64,000 bases of DNA. Source: Shewanella sp. NFH-SH190041. GTDB lineage: Bacteria > Pseudomonadota > Gammaproteobacteria > Enterobacterales > Shewanellaceae. Where the stretch lies: the NCBI RefSeq assembly GCF_024363255.1, contig NZ_AP026070.1, positions 4,030,001 through 4,094,000 on the forward strand, written 5' to 3'. Positions 1 through 7,733 of the stretch are shown in pieces. A program made the position numbers and the translations under genes. Numbering within the stretch: position 1 is the stretch's first letter; the number at the start of each line of letters is the position of its first letter. The notes under the pieces were generated by a model. The model saw only the letters and a program-made list of their open reading frames with translations, did not search any database and had not been told where the DNA came from.

Positions 1-70
1 CTGTTCATTTCAATTGCAGCGGCAACCTATGCTAGCCTTTAATGACGTAAACAGACAAAGCCCGCTGCCC

Positions 71-532
71 ATGCTTGCTAAACTGAAAAATTTCCTGAAC
101 GCGCACCTGCAAACCCAATCCCCGGAAGAAAAACAACGCCAACTCAATCTGGCGGCCGCCAGTATGCTGCTGGAAGTGGTATTTGCCGATGAAGTCTTGG
201 CGCCAGAAGAAGAACACCTGCTACCACAGGTAATGCAACAAACATTGGGATTAAGCGCCACTGACAGCCAAAGTGTGATCGATGAAGCACGAAGCCGACA
301 AAAAGAAGCCACGTCACTGTACGAATTCACCACTGAAATTAATGCCGCCTTTTCCATTGAACAAAAACAGCAACTGGTACTGGCTATGTGGCAATTGGCC
401 TATGCCGACGGCAAACTGTGCCAGTATGAAGATCAAATCATCCGCCGGATGGCCGATCTGTTATACCTAAAACATTCAGAGCTAATTCAGGCACGTAATC
501 GTGCGATTGAGATACAGCGCGCCCAAGATTAA
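71..532 (+). CDS. TerB-family (tellurite-resistance B-like) protein
   Basis: A 153-residue, all-helical soluble protein with no signal peptide. It shows the TerB fold pattern: a helix reading LAAASMLLEVVFADEVLAPEE near residue 30, then the pseudo-repeat LVLAMWQLAYADGKLCQYED near residue 110. Each repeat has the A-D-x-x-L/x-P/E acidic, probably metal-binding loop typical of the family. TerB-like proteins are associated with stress and tellurite-resistance phenotypes, but free-standing single-domain copies have no settled role. I chose the start at 71 because the conserved N-terminus reads MLAKLKNFL; in-frame ATGs at 14 and 29 would add only poorly conserved residues. None of the candidate starts has a strong ribosome binding site. 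The next gene follows after about 100 nt. Confidence 0.75.
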   Translation: MLAKLKNFLNAHLQTQSPEEKQRQLNLAAASMLLEVVFADEVLAPEEEHLLPQVMQQTLGLSATDSQSVIDEARSRQKEATSLYEFTTEINAAFSIEQKQQLVLAMWQLAYADGKLCQYEDQIIRRMADLLYLKHSELIQARNRAIEIQRAQD

Positions 533-543
533 ATCGAATCTAA

Positions 544-566
544 ACACCGGCCCTCAATGGCCGGTG
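544..566. terminator. Hairpin after the TerB-like gene
   Basis: CACCGGCC and GGCCGGTG pair across a short loop just after the TerB-like stop codon. There is no run of T after the stem, so it is either a weak intrinsic terminator or an mRNA 3'-end stabiliser. Confidence 0.35.
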
Positions 567-629
567 CAGCGTTACCCCCCTCTTGGGGGAGTGGTACACT
601 GGCAGCATCTTTCACTACCAAACACACTG

Positions 630-1145
630 ATGCGCAAGTTATTTCCCCAAATTCTTTTCAGCTTTTCATTATTTTCCCTGCTATTGCTGTTAAACATCCC
701 TGCAAATGCTGCGCAATTCACCGAACGACCACTGGCGCAGTTTGACCGATTAAATGATTACCCTTCTACGGCCGCCTTTGACAAATATATCGCTGACTAT
801 ACCCAGCAATGTTTGGATAACAGTTATGGCGGCTCGTTAGCACCTCGCTGCTTTGTCGGCAGTCAAGTTTGGGATAGGGAACTCAACACCTATTACCAAT
901 TGCTGATGCAGACATTGAATAAAAGCGGCCAGCAAGCCCTGCGCCAAAGCCAACGGGCTTGGCTGCTATCACGTGACCGCACCATGGATTTCAACCACTA
1001 TGTTGAAGCGCTGAATATGCAACAAGGCACCATGTATATTGCCATGGCGGCTGGGGACAGGGACGCAGCGATTACGCCAATGATTCGCCATCGGGCTTTA
1101 CTGCTGAAACGCTGGTTGGAAGCCATGACGGCATCACAACCCTAA
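630..1145 (+). CDS. Exported LprI-like / DUF1311 family protein
   Basis: A 171-residue protein. It begins with a clear Sec signal peptide: MRKLF, a long Leu/Phe-rich core, and a probable cut after NIPANA near residue 26. The mature part has the lysozyme-inhibitor LprI-like (DUF1311) pattern: a pair of Cys (CLDNSYGGSLAPRC), then WDRELNTYYQLLMQTL, then LRQSQRAWLLSRD. Members are periplasmic or lipid-anchored, and a few are reported lysozyme inhibitors; function in this copy is inferred only from the family. I prefer the ATG at 630 because the frame opens upstream at 501 with no signal-like start. The RBS is not obvious. The following gene starts about 20 nt downstream, so co-transcription is likely. 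Confidence 0.7.
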   Translation: MRKLFPQILFSFSLFSLLLLLNIPANAAQFTERPLAQFDRLNDYPSTAAFDKYIADYTQQCLDNSYGGSLAPRCFVGSQVWDRELNTYYQLLMQTLNKSGQQALRQSQRAWLLSRDRTMDFNHYVEALNMQQGTMYIAMAAGDRDAAITPMIRHRALLLKRWLEAMTASQP

Positions 1146-1165
1146 CCTGACACAGGACAGAGACA

Positions 1166-1777
1166 ATGACTGCGTACGAACTTGAAGGCCGTGCCATCTG
1201 GCAGGACTGGATGCAACAAGATCTAAAACCCCTGACAGAAGCGGTAAAAACCGCCGTAATCACCCATATGAGCCAATTCCGGGCAGCATTTCCTCAGCTA
1301 AAACCCTATGGCTATGCCCTATATAGCTGTGGTGGCCTGCCCCATTTTTATCCCGTGATGAATACCATTGAACGTGCCATCGATGAGTACGATAAGTTCT
1401 GTCCTGATGAATGGCATCTGCATGAAGACAATAATGCCTGCATCGCACCAGCAAATGCTATTTTGGATCAGTTACATCAAACCTTTGAACGTTGTCAGCG
1501 AGAATTTGATGATTATTATCAGGAAAGTGATGATCCGATAAATCAAGATGTACTGCAATTTTGGCAAACCCACATTGAGAAACTCTTCAACGCCATGCTG
1601 CAAGCCCTGCAAGAGCTAGATAAAGCTGGCGAGTTTGACTGGCTGGAACAGCAAAATAAACTGGTACTGATTTGGTTTTCTGATGCATCAGAATGGGAAT
1701 TAGCACTGTCTACCAGCGCCGTGAAAGCATTAGCTGGCTCCGAGCTTGCGCAACAGTTTTATCACTGCCTGCAGTAA
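1166..1777 (+). CDS. DUF4303-like protein of unknown function
   Basis: A 203-residue soluble acidic protein with no signal or membrane segment. It resembles DUF4303 in its order of motifs: an early helix (ITHMSQFRAAFPQLKPYGYA), an NTIE element followed by an acidic helix (ERAIDEYDK), and a WHLHEDN strand around residue 83. The C-terminal part carries QNKLVLIWFSDASEWELALS. DUF4303 and SUKH proteins often occur together, sometimes as immunity or stand-alone accessory proteins, and here a SUKH protein lies directly downstream. A weak AGGA lies 5' of the start. Its biochemical function is unknown, and the family assignment is by eye. Confidence 0.55.
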   Translation: MTAYELEGRAIWQDWMQQDLKPLTEAVKTAVITHMSQFRAAFPQLKPYGYALYSCGGLPHFYPVMNTIERAIDEYDKFCPDEWHLHEDNNACIAPANAILDQLHQTFERCQREFDDYYQESDDPINQDVLQFWQTHIEKLFNAMLQALQELDKAGEFDWLEQQNKLVLIWFSDASEWELALSTSAVKALAGSELAQQFYHCLQ

Positions 1778-1799
1778 TACTGGCCACCCCGTATTTTCA

Positions 1800-1830
1800 C
1801 CACGATTACCCATTACGGCGGTAATCGTGG
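1800..1830. terminator. Long hairpin after the DUF4303-like gene
   Basis: A perfect 11-bp stem (CCACGATTACC / GGTAATCGTGG) with a 9-nt loop lies between the DUF4303-like and SUKH genes. It lacks a T-tract, so it may attenuate or protect transcripts more than terminate them. Confidence 0.4.
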
Positions 1831-1869
1831 CAGACAGTTATCAGACTCAAACTCTTAATGGACAGATAA

Positions 1870-2418
1870 ATGGATCACAATATTGAACTGATCACGGCAA
1901 CCCTTACCGAACTTGGTATTTTGACCGCAGCTAAACTCAACCCCGGCGCCAGCAACGATGAAATTAGCGGGCTGGAGCAGCACCTTGGCCAAACTCTGCC
2001 GCAAAGCGTTAAAAATCTACTGGCGGTTTATAATGGTCAGCAGCATGATGCTCTAGGCATTGCCTTTGGGGCACGCCTGCTATCAATTGATGGGATCAAA
2101 CAATGCTGGGATCACTGGTTAAATTTGGACGATGAAGCATTAAACCAAGAAAACCGTGGTTTAATGGAGTCAGACCCTGTGGGCGTCATCAAGCCTTTAT
2201 ACACCAATCCCCACTGGATCCCCGTTACCGATGATGGCAGTGGCAACTTTATGGCGCTGGACTTTGATCCTGATATCCGTGGCACACAGGGACAGATAAT
2301 ATCCTGCGGCATTGATGAGGATGTGAAATGCCTAGTCGCCAGTGATTTTGAAGCCTTCCTCGAGAATATGGTGACTTACCTGAAAAATGAACGCTGGACA
2401 GAAGCGTATCTGGACTGA
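1870..2418 (+). CDS. SMI1/KNR4 (SUKH) family protein
   Basis: A 182-residue cytosolic protein with the SUKH signature. Near residue 30 it reads GASNDEISGLEQHLGQTLPQ, the usual 'xxExxIxxLExxLGxxLPxxxKxLLxxYNG' start of the fold. It continues to VYNGQQ near 60, then a strand WIPVTDDGSGNFMALDFDPD near 120 and a C-terminal FEAFLENMVTYL helix. SUKH proteins are best known as immunity proteins against polymorphic nuclease or other toxins, but many are stand-alone. No toxin gene is visible nearby in the window, so an immunity role is only a possibility. GGACAG lies upstream of the ATG as a modest RBS. Confidence 0.8.
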   Translation: MDHNIELITATLTELGILTAAKLNPGASNDEISGLEQHLGQTLPQSVKNLLAVYNGQQHDALGIAFGARLLSIDGIKQCWDHWLNLDDEALNQENRGLMESDPVGVIKPLYTNPHWIPVTDDGSGNFMALDFDPDIRGTQGQIISCGIDEDVKCLVASDFEAFLENMVTYLKNERWTEAYLD

Positions 2419-2549
2419 CACCAACCCATATATAATCTCCACCAGCAGAACGGGGCTCATCTGTCGATGCCTGATCTGCTGGGGACAATATTCATGCACA
2501 TCGATAAACAATTCACAGCGTCATACCGCAAGCCAAAACAGTACACAAA

Positions 2550-2891
2550 ATGAATCAACTCTACAGCTATATCAGTGCCATCAATCAATTACCCTCTGTG
2601 GTCAGTATTGACCATCAACAGCAACAACAGCAGTGCCACACTGACAGTATCGGTAGCCTGACCGAAACCGACACCCTGTACCACTTCAACAATGGGGTGA
2701 CGGTACGCTGCCAAATCGAGCAGGAAGATCCGGCCACAGCAGATTCACTACAAAGCTGCCCTGAATGCTGGATCAGCTATCATATCGGCGACAGTGCAGG
2801 GCTGAACATTCATCCCGCTAGCAAGCAGTTTTATAACCGCTGTCAGCAGACATTCTGGCTGAAAATGCAATCGGCGCAGCAAAAGCGCTAA
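2550..2891 (+). CDS. Hypothetical protein, 113 aa
   Basis: A short Gln- and Cys-containing soluble protein that I do not recognise. Visible features are a run of glutamines near residue 26, a CPECWISYHIG segment near residue 71 and a conserved-looking NIHPASKQFYNRC end. It has no signal peptide or membrane helix. There is no clear ribosome binding site before the ATG, so both the start and the gene itself are less certain than its neighbours. It sits between the SUKH gene and the modA-like gene on the same strand. Confidence 0.45.
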   Translation: MNQLYSYISAINQLPSVVSIDHQQQQQQCHTDSIGSLTETDTLYHFNNGVTVRCQIEQEDPATADSLQSCPECWISYHIGDSAGLNIHPASKQFYNRCQQTFWLKMQSAQQKR

Positions 2892-2985
2892 AGCGTCGCT
2901 ACAGGTCCCTATACCCCCTGAGCCAAAGGGTAAATTGCGCTAAAAATACGGTCGGAGTCATAGCTCTGGGGTAAACACCTTGCCC

Positions 2986-3013
2986 AATCGATATATATTA
3001 ATGTATATAACGC
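2986..3013. promoter_or_regulatory. ModE-type molybdate operator
   Basis: CGATATATA and TATATAACG are separated by 6 nt. This matches the textbook ModE box (CGNTATATA-N6-TATATNACG) in both arms and in spacing, with one mismatch in dyad symmetry. It lies about 60 nt before the modA-like start, where ModE-molybdate would block the promoter. The match is seen directly; the regulator gene itself is not in the window. Confidence 0.8.
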
Positions 3014-3070
3014 GTGTTTTACCCCTGTCTGACAGCGGCTCTTTCGGGCTGCACCACAAGGAAACTGACC

Positions 3071-3853
3071 ATGACCCTATTCACAAAAGGTTTTTCCCGC
3101 ACCCTGTTTACCGCAGCCCTGCTGCTGGCTGGCACAATTCAGGCGCAAGCAACCGAAAAGGTGTTAGTTTTTGCACCACCGGCGCTGACCAACGCCCTGA
3201 CAGAGCTAGGACAGACATATGACAAAACCCATGACACCAAGGTCGAGTTTTCCTTTGCCTGTGCAGCTTCATTAGCCCGCCAAATAGTACAAGGTGCCCC
3301 AGCACAAATTTATCTGTCAGCTAACCAGAAATGGATGAAATACCTGATCGATAACCATGCCGTTACCCCAAAAACGCCGGTTACGTTGCTGACAGCGAAT
3401 CTGGTGATGATCGCGCCCAAGAACAGCCCACTACAGCAGGTTGATTTATCAGCCAAATGGGATCTTCGCGCCGCGCTGCACGGCAGCAAAATGGCAGTCT
3501 GCGATCCCGAGCATGCCCCAGCGGGACGCTATGCCCAACAGGCACTGCAACATTTTGATTTGTGGCAACAAGCTAAACCAGAACTGGCTTATGCCGCCAA
3601 TGTGCGTAAAGCGGTGGCACTTGTCGAAAGTAAAGAATCAGCCCTTGGCATTGTTTATGACACAGATGCCAAGAGTGCAAAAGCGGTGAAAATTGTTGCG
3701 ACTTTCCCTCAAGACAGCCACCAGCCAATTCAATATCCAATGACTTTAATTGGTGCCACCCCTTCTGCTGCCGCCACCGATTTTTACCATTACCTGCAAA
3801 CTCCGGCAGCACAGCAAGTCTTTACTCAATATGGCTTTGGCATTGCCCACTAA
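3071..3853 (+). CDS. ModA-like periplasmic molybdate/oxyanion-binding protein
   Basis: A 260-residue protein with a Sec signal peptide ending near AQA (residue 26) and the type-2 periplasmic binding fold of ModA. Recognisable family segments are ALTNALTELGQTYD, SLARQIVQGAPAQIYLSANQ, a CDPEHAPAGRYAQQAL stretch and ALGIVYDTDAKSAKAV. The serines that hold molybdate in E. coli ModA (in AASLTNA and FASSSTLAR) read Ala here (APPALTNA, FACAASLAR), while the ligand Tyr of GIVY is kept. A good AAGGAA precedes the ATG at 3071, so the longer frame from 3014 is rejected. No modB or modC follows, so it is an orphan. A ModE box lies just upstream. I leave the symbol empty because ligand specificity is doubtful. 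Confidence 0.8.
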   Translation: MTLFTKGFSRTLFTAALLLAGTIQAQATEKVLVFAPPALTNALTELGQTYDKTHDTKVEFSFACAASLARQIVQGAPAQIYLSANQKWMKYLIDNHAVTPKTPVTLLTANLVMIAPKNSPLQQVDLSAKWDLRAALHGSKMAVCDPEHAPAGRYAQQALQHFDLWQQAKPELAYAANVRKAVALVESKESALGIVYDTDAKSAKAVKIVATFPQDSHQPIQYPMTLIGATPSAAATDFYHYLQTPAAQQVFTQYGFGIAH

Positions 3854-3961
3854 CAGACCTTACGCAAAATTCATCGGCATAAAATTGCATACGGCGGTGC
3901 GGCAGATAAGATAGCTGTCGCACCATCCCTTTGATGGATAGCTAAATGGAGCGACTGAGCG

Positions 3962-4285
3962 ATGATCCATATCTCCAATATTTTGCCCTTGATTGCCACC
4001 GAGTTAGATAACATGCAGCCCAAGGACGCGATGCAATTTAGAACCTATAAAAAAGATCGGGGCTTTATCATCTATTGCCTTGCACCCAACCAATTTCAAC
4101 TGCTTGAAACCGGCTTTATACATGGGTCTTACCTAGGGGACCTATCCGCGACACAGAAAATGGCCAAAAAAGTACTGAAAAAGGAATTTCCACGCAGCAA
4201 CATGGTCTGGGTCGACCATTATCAACAGGTTGAAAACCCACAGGCCATAGATGCCCACCATGCAAGGCAGGGAAGTTTATTTTAG
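3962..4285 (+). CDS. Conserved-looking hypothetical protein, 107 aa
   Basis: A 107-residue soluble protein that I cannot assign to a family. It has a compact mixed composition with DAMQFRTYKKDRGFIIYCL near residue 21, FQLLETGFIHGSYLG near residue 45 and a lysine-rich helix (MAKKVLKKEFPRSN). No signal peptide or membrane helix is visible. GGAG lies 10 nt upstream of the ATG. It stands alone on the plus strand and converges with the large minus-strand gene that ends at 4400; no clear terminator separates them. Confidence 0.6.
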   Translation: MIHISNILPLIATELDNMQPKDAMQFRTYKKDRGFIIYCLAPNQFQLLETGFIHGSYLGDLSATQKMAKKVLKKEFPRSNMVWVDHYQQVENPQAIDAHHARQGSLF

Positions 4286-4399
4286 TCTCCCCCGCCCTTA
4301 TCAGGCTTTTATCCCTTTCTCATTATCCTTTTCTCATTACCCCTTCCGTCCCATCCTTTTGACCCATCACGTTGGTGACAATCCAACTTAGGGTAAGGA

Positions 4400-6847
4400 T
4401 TAGTCTGGGCGCCCTTCATGCCAACGGAAGCACGGGCCATAACCATTACACTGATTGGCATCGCGGCAGGCTTTTTCCCGGGTGTAATAACTGAATTTGA
4501 ACCACTTCCACTGACCGCGCCAATTACGCCATAAATGCTCACACTGGCCGATGTCGCGAGTGTTTGACCAGCGGTAACAAGCCCCGCCCTGACGACAGCG
4601 GTTTGCAGCCCGGCAACTCTGCTCGGTGCGCAGCCGTTTCGCCCAGTAAGAGCCGCCATTCCAATCCCATTTCCCCCGCACCCATTCCAGCAATTCACAT
4701 TGCCCGGGCCAATCGGGATCAAAGTCATCATCCCCATTTGCGGCGGCCTGCTTACTACTGGTATCACAGCGACCATCACTGCATTGGAACAGGTTTTCCG
4801 GCACGGTAAATGACAAGCCACTGCCGGCGCCATGATCGGTATTGGGAATATCCCCGGCCGCGCCGCCATTCGTGCAATTCCCCACCGACAGTACGCTTTG
4901 GTCAAACGTCACCTCCGCCGGTTCAGGATCGGTCGGAGACAGGGAAAACAGCACCGCCTCCTGCAGATAAGGAAAGCGCTGAGGATCTGGGTTCATCGCC
5001 GTCTCTAACTGGGCTGGCGTATTAATCACTGCCATGGTTTCCCGGCTAAAATCTTCCAGCGGCATCCCCGGCACCCGGGACTGCAGTGCATGCACGCCAT
5101 CCCGGGTGCGGATCAGGGCAATAGCATGGCCTGCGGTCAAGGTGCCTTGGGAGTCATGCAGATTAAAGTTGGTGACAAACATCGTCCCCACCGCACTGGC
5201 TTGCAGATCAATCAGCATCTGGCGGTAATCATCCTCGACCAGATGTCGATTACGGTTGTAGTAAATTGATGGTGTCACCGTCAGGCCAGAGCCCCCGGTC
5301 AACTGCGACACTATCTGTCCGGCAAAATGCTGTGCAGACAGTACATTGACCAAGGTGGGATCATTCGGCGCAAATACCCGAGGCGGTGGATTGTTCAGCT
5401 GCATTTGGAATATGCGGCTCAGGGTTCGGAAACGAGTCGTAAAACTGTCCATGGTGGTCTGGGCTGGATTCAACGTGAAGTACTGCGGTCGGACTGAATC
5501 CCCTGGCACATTATTGCCATGACGATTCATCTCCAGCACCATTTCAATACTGTGCAACAAACAGGCACCACAAACACCGGACTGACCGGATGTACCGCCG
5601 GGATGGGAAGCAATCAACCATAGCCGCCGTAGCCAACGGGACAAGTCAAAATTTCCCGGCAAACGCAAAGCGGCAGTACTGTTGCCGCCATCAATCGCAT
5701 CTTTGAACACCCCGGGCGCAGGGCAGATCCCCGGCCGCAATGAACCGGCATAATTCCCTGCCACATAGGTCTGGCGGCCATAATGTTCGCCACCATCCTG
5801 AAACACATACCAAGGTTTAAAGACATCGGGAATGCTGGCGATAGCGCTGGGTTTAATCGTGTAACCCGTACCGATATTAATACCGCCGCTACGTTCCACC
5901 CCGAAGAGATTGCCTTTGGCATCTTCAATAATCAGGCTAAAAGCCCGGCCATGGGATTGCGCGCTGACACTCGTGGTAATACTCCATTTCAGCGGGTTCG
6001 GCACAATGCCGTCACCATAGCTGTCAGGGCAGCGCTGAAAACTGACAAACTCACTGTCCGTCGTGGTGCCAAGCATATTGGAACGTAAACAGTACTGATA
6101 ACCGTCCGGCATCACCTTGCTGATCTGCCGAGTCTGAGGATCGTAACGCAGCGCCCCCTGACTGATACGGCCATCCTTACCTAAAATCTGGGTATAGGAT
6201 TTACCTTCAAAGGGATAATGGAAGTTAAACTGATACGCTAAGGTAAAAGGCGCTGGCACCAACGCAAAAATAATCTCCCGGCCGGTGACTTTCAGATCAT
6301 ACAGATTGCTCGATTTTGCCGAAGTGGCTAAATACCAGTTATTCTCCTGCAGCCGGTAGCCGGTATGCTGGTTGACCATCTGTTTAGTGGTCTCATTATA
6401 TTTCCAGATTTGACGGGTATTATTCACCGAGCAAGGCTTAAGCTGAATATAGGAATACGTTGAGGTGTCATCGGATGCCACATCCGTCATACAAAGATAA
6501 AAGTTATCCGGCTGGTCGCCTTCGGTAGTGATCACAGTAGAAATATGGCCGTGCACATCATAACGCCAGTCATAACCAATACAGTCGGTGCTGTCTTTAC
6601 GCGCAGTTTCGTAGGCATAGTAAATATTGTCTTTTGCCAGATACGGCGCCACACAATAGGTGTAACCATTGCGCAGTTCTACTTCAAAATTGGAATCCAG
6701 TGCTTTGTCTACTTTTTGTGGATAAGGTGATGCGTGCGTGACAGATGTGCCCCCGAGCAGTAATAACAGGGCGGCAAAACACATCATCAGTCGCCTGACA
6801 AAGTGAACAGAGTGAACGGGTAACGCTGAGGTTGATAAATAAAGCAT
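4400..6847 (-). CDS. Exported DUF1561 (PF07598)-like protein, paralogue 1
   Basis: An 815-residue exported protein. A signal peptide with a long n-region ends at about THA-S40. Residues 45-370 hold two Cys/Trp-rich lectin-like blocks (YCVAPYLAKDN, YLCMTD, LKPCSVNNTRQIW; later DGYQYCLRSN, FQRCPDSYGDG). Residues 420-590 hold VCGACLLHS (Cys429) and AGHAIALIR (His574), which resemble a papain-type Cys/His pair. Residues 717-760 and 768-809 are two copies of a QCExL..W..CRxANxC..G.C.RW repeat. The order and motifs recall DUF1561 proteins of Leptospira, Bartonella and Helicobacter, where Leptospira members are described as lectin-domain secreted toxins. The start at 6847 is set by AAGGA six nt upstream; the frame opens at 6913. 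Target and activity are unknown. Confidence 0.7.
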   Translation of the reverse strand: MLYLSTSALPVHSVHFVRRLMMCFAALLLLLGGTSVTHASPYPQKVDKALDSNFEVELRNGYTYCVAPYLAKDNIYYAYETARKDSTDCIGYDWRYDVHGHISTVITTEGDQPDNFYLCMTDVASDDTSTYSYIQLKPCSVNNTRQIWKYNETTKQMVNQHTGYRLQENNWYLATSAKSSNLYDLKVTGREIIFALVPAPFTLAYQFNFHYPFEGKSYTQILGKDGRISQGALRYDPQTRQISKVMPDGYQYCLRSNMLGTTTDSEFVSFQRCPDSYGDGIVPNPLKWSITTSVSAQSHGRAFSLIIEDAKGNLFGVERSGGINIGTGYTIKPSAIASIPDVFKPWYVFQDGGEHYGRQTYVAGNYAGSLRPGICPAPGVFKDAIDGGNSTAALRLPGNFDLSRWLRRLWLIASHPGGTSGQSGVCGACLLHSIEMVLEMNRHGNNVPGDSVRPQYFTLNPAQTTMDSFTTRFRTLSRIFQMQLNNPPPRVFAPNDPTLVNVLSAQHFAGQIVSQLTGGSGLTVTPSIYYNRNRHLVEDDYRQMLIDLQASAVGTMFVTNFNLHDSQGTLTAGHAIALIRTRDGVHALQSRVPGMPLEDFSRETMAVINTPAQLETAMNPDPQRFPYLQEAVLFSLSPTDPEPAEVTFDQSVLSVGNCTNGGAAGDIPNTDHGAGSGLSFTVPENLFQCSDGRCDTSSKQAAANGDDDFDPDWPGQCELLEWVRGKWDWNGGSYWAKRLRTEQSCRAANRCRQGGACYRWSNTRDIGQCEHLWRNWRGQWKWFKFSYYTREKACRDANQCNGYGPCFRWHEGRPD

Positions 6848-7733
6848 GGCATATCCTTTATTTATGCTGTCATCCACAGTACTGCATTCATAACCATGTG
6901 AATGAAATAACAATGAATTAAATTAATGATGGAGCGCAGTAAACCGTCGCAGTGATGTTATCCCGACATAATCGCCTCCCGCACAATAACCGGAATAAGA
7001 TTAATCAGGCTGTGTGCATGGTGAATAATTTAATCAGTTAACTTCTGGTTAGTTACCACTTTCTGACTAAATTAATAATGGATTTATTGGCATAACGTCG
7101 CTAATGCTTTAGCTAAAACGACTGCGCCAAAATATTTAATATCTCTTTTGGTATAACCATTTTACGCTAACGTTAATCTCAGCAATATTGGCTTGATAGA
7201 TATCAGCGCATTATTGCATTTCAGCTTAATGCCCGAGCAACTGTTGTTTTGCCAATCATTGTTCGCTGACAATTTTCCGCTATTCGCTGAGAATTTTTTG
7301 CTAATAGCTTTTTGCTGATAGCTTTTCGCTAATAGTTTTGCGCGCTAGTTTATTGGGTAATACCGCTACATTCTCCAGGCGATGTTATCTCCCAAGCAAT
7401 AACAATATTGGCAGACATTAAGCATCCGAAGTTTGTCTTTCGCTAAACCACATCAACAGTCAGTAATAGGCGTATCTTCTGGCAGAGGTGATACGCCAAA
7501 CGCACACCTCTATCTTATCTCCACGGGTATTGTTCCACTTTTGGCCATAACCCGACTGTATTAATAATGAGAAGCTAACAGCTCACTTCCAGCGCAACAA
7601 TAACCATTAGTTTGCCCTATAGAACAAAATGACTACATCTATGGCAATACGCCTCATTTTGACTGCTAGATTACGCTTCGTGCTGCCGCAACAAAATGCC
7701 AGCAGCGCTAGTTCTGTATTTCTCGCTTACCCG
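6848..7733. other. Duplicated upstream region A of paralogue 1
   Basis: About 890 nt without a gene. Nearly all of it, from about 6848 to 7645, can be aligned by eye with the region upstream of paralogue 3 (12596 to about 13385). The shared blocks appear in the same order, for example ATATCTCTTTTGGTATAAC (7139 and 12919) and ACCATTAGTTTG (7605 and 13336). This length of conserved non-coding DNA suggests a long promoter/leader region or a decayed gene that was copied together with the paralogue. Confidence 0.75.
7258..7345. repeat. Short tandem repeats of a GCTAATAG-type unit
   Basis: Imperfect copies of a ~15-17-nt unit (TTTTTGCTAATAGC, TTTTTGCTGATAGC, TTTTCGCTAATAG) follow one another inside upstream region A. 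Region B near 13030-13080 has a shorter version, so copy number differs between the two duplicated regions. Confidence 0.6.
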
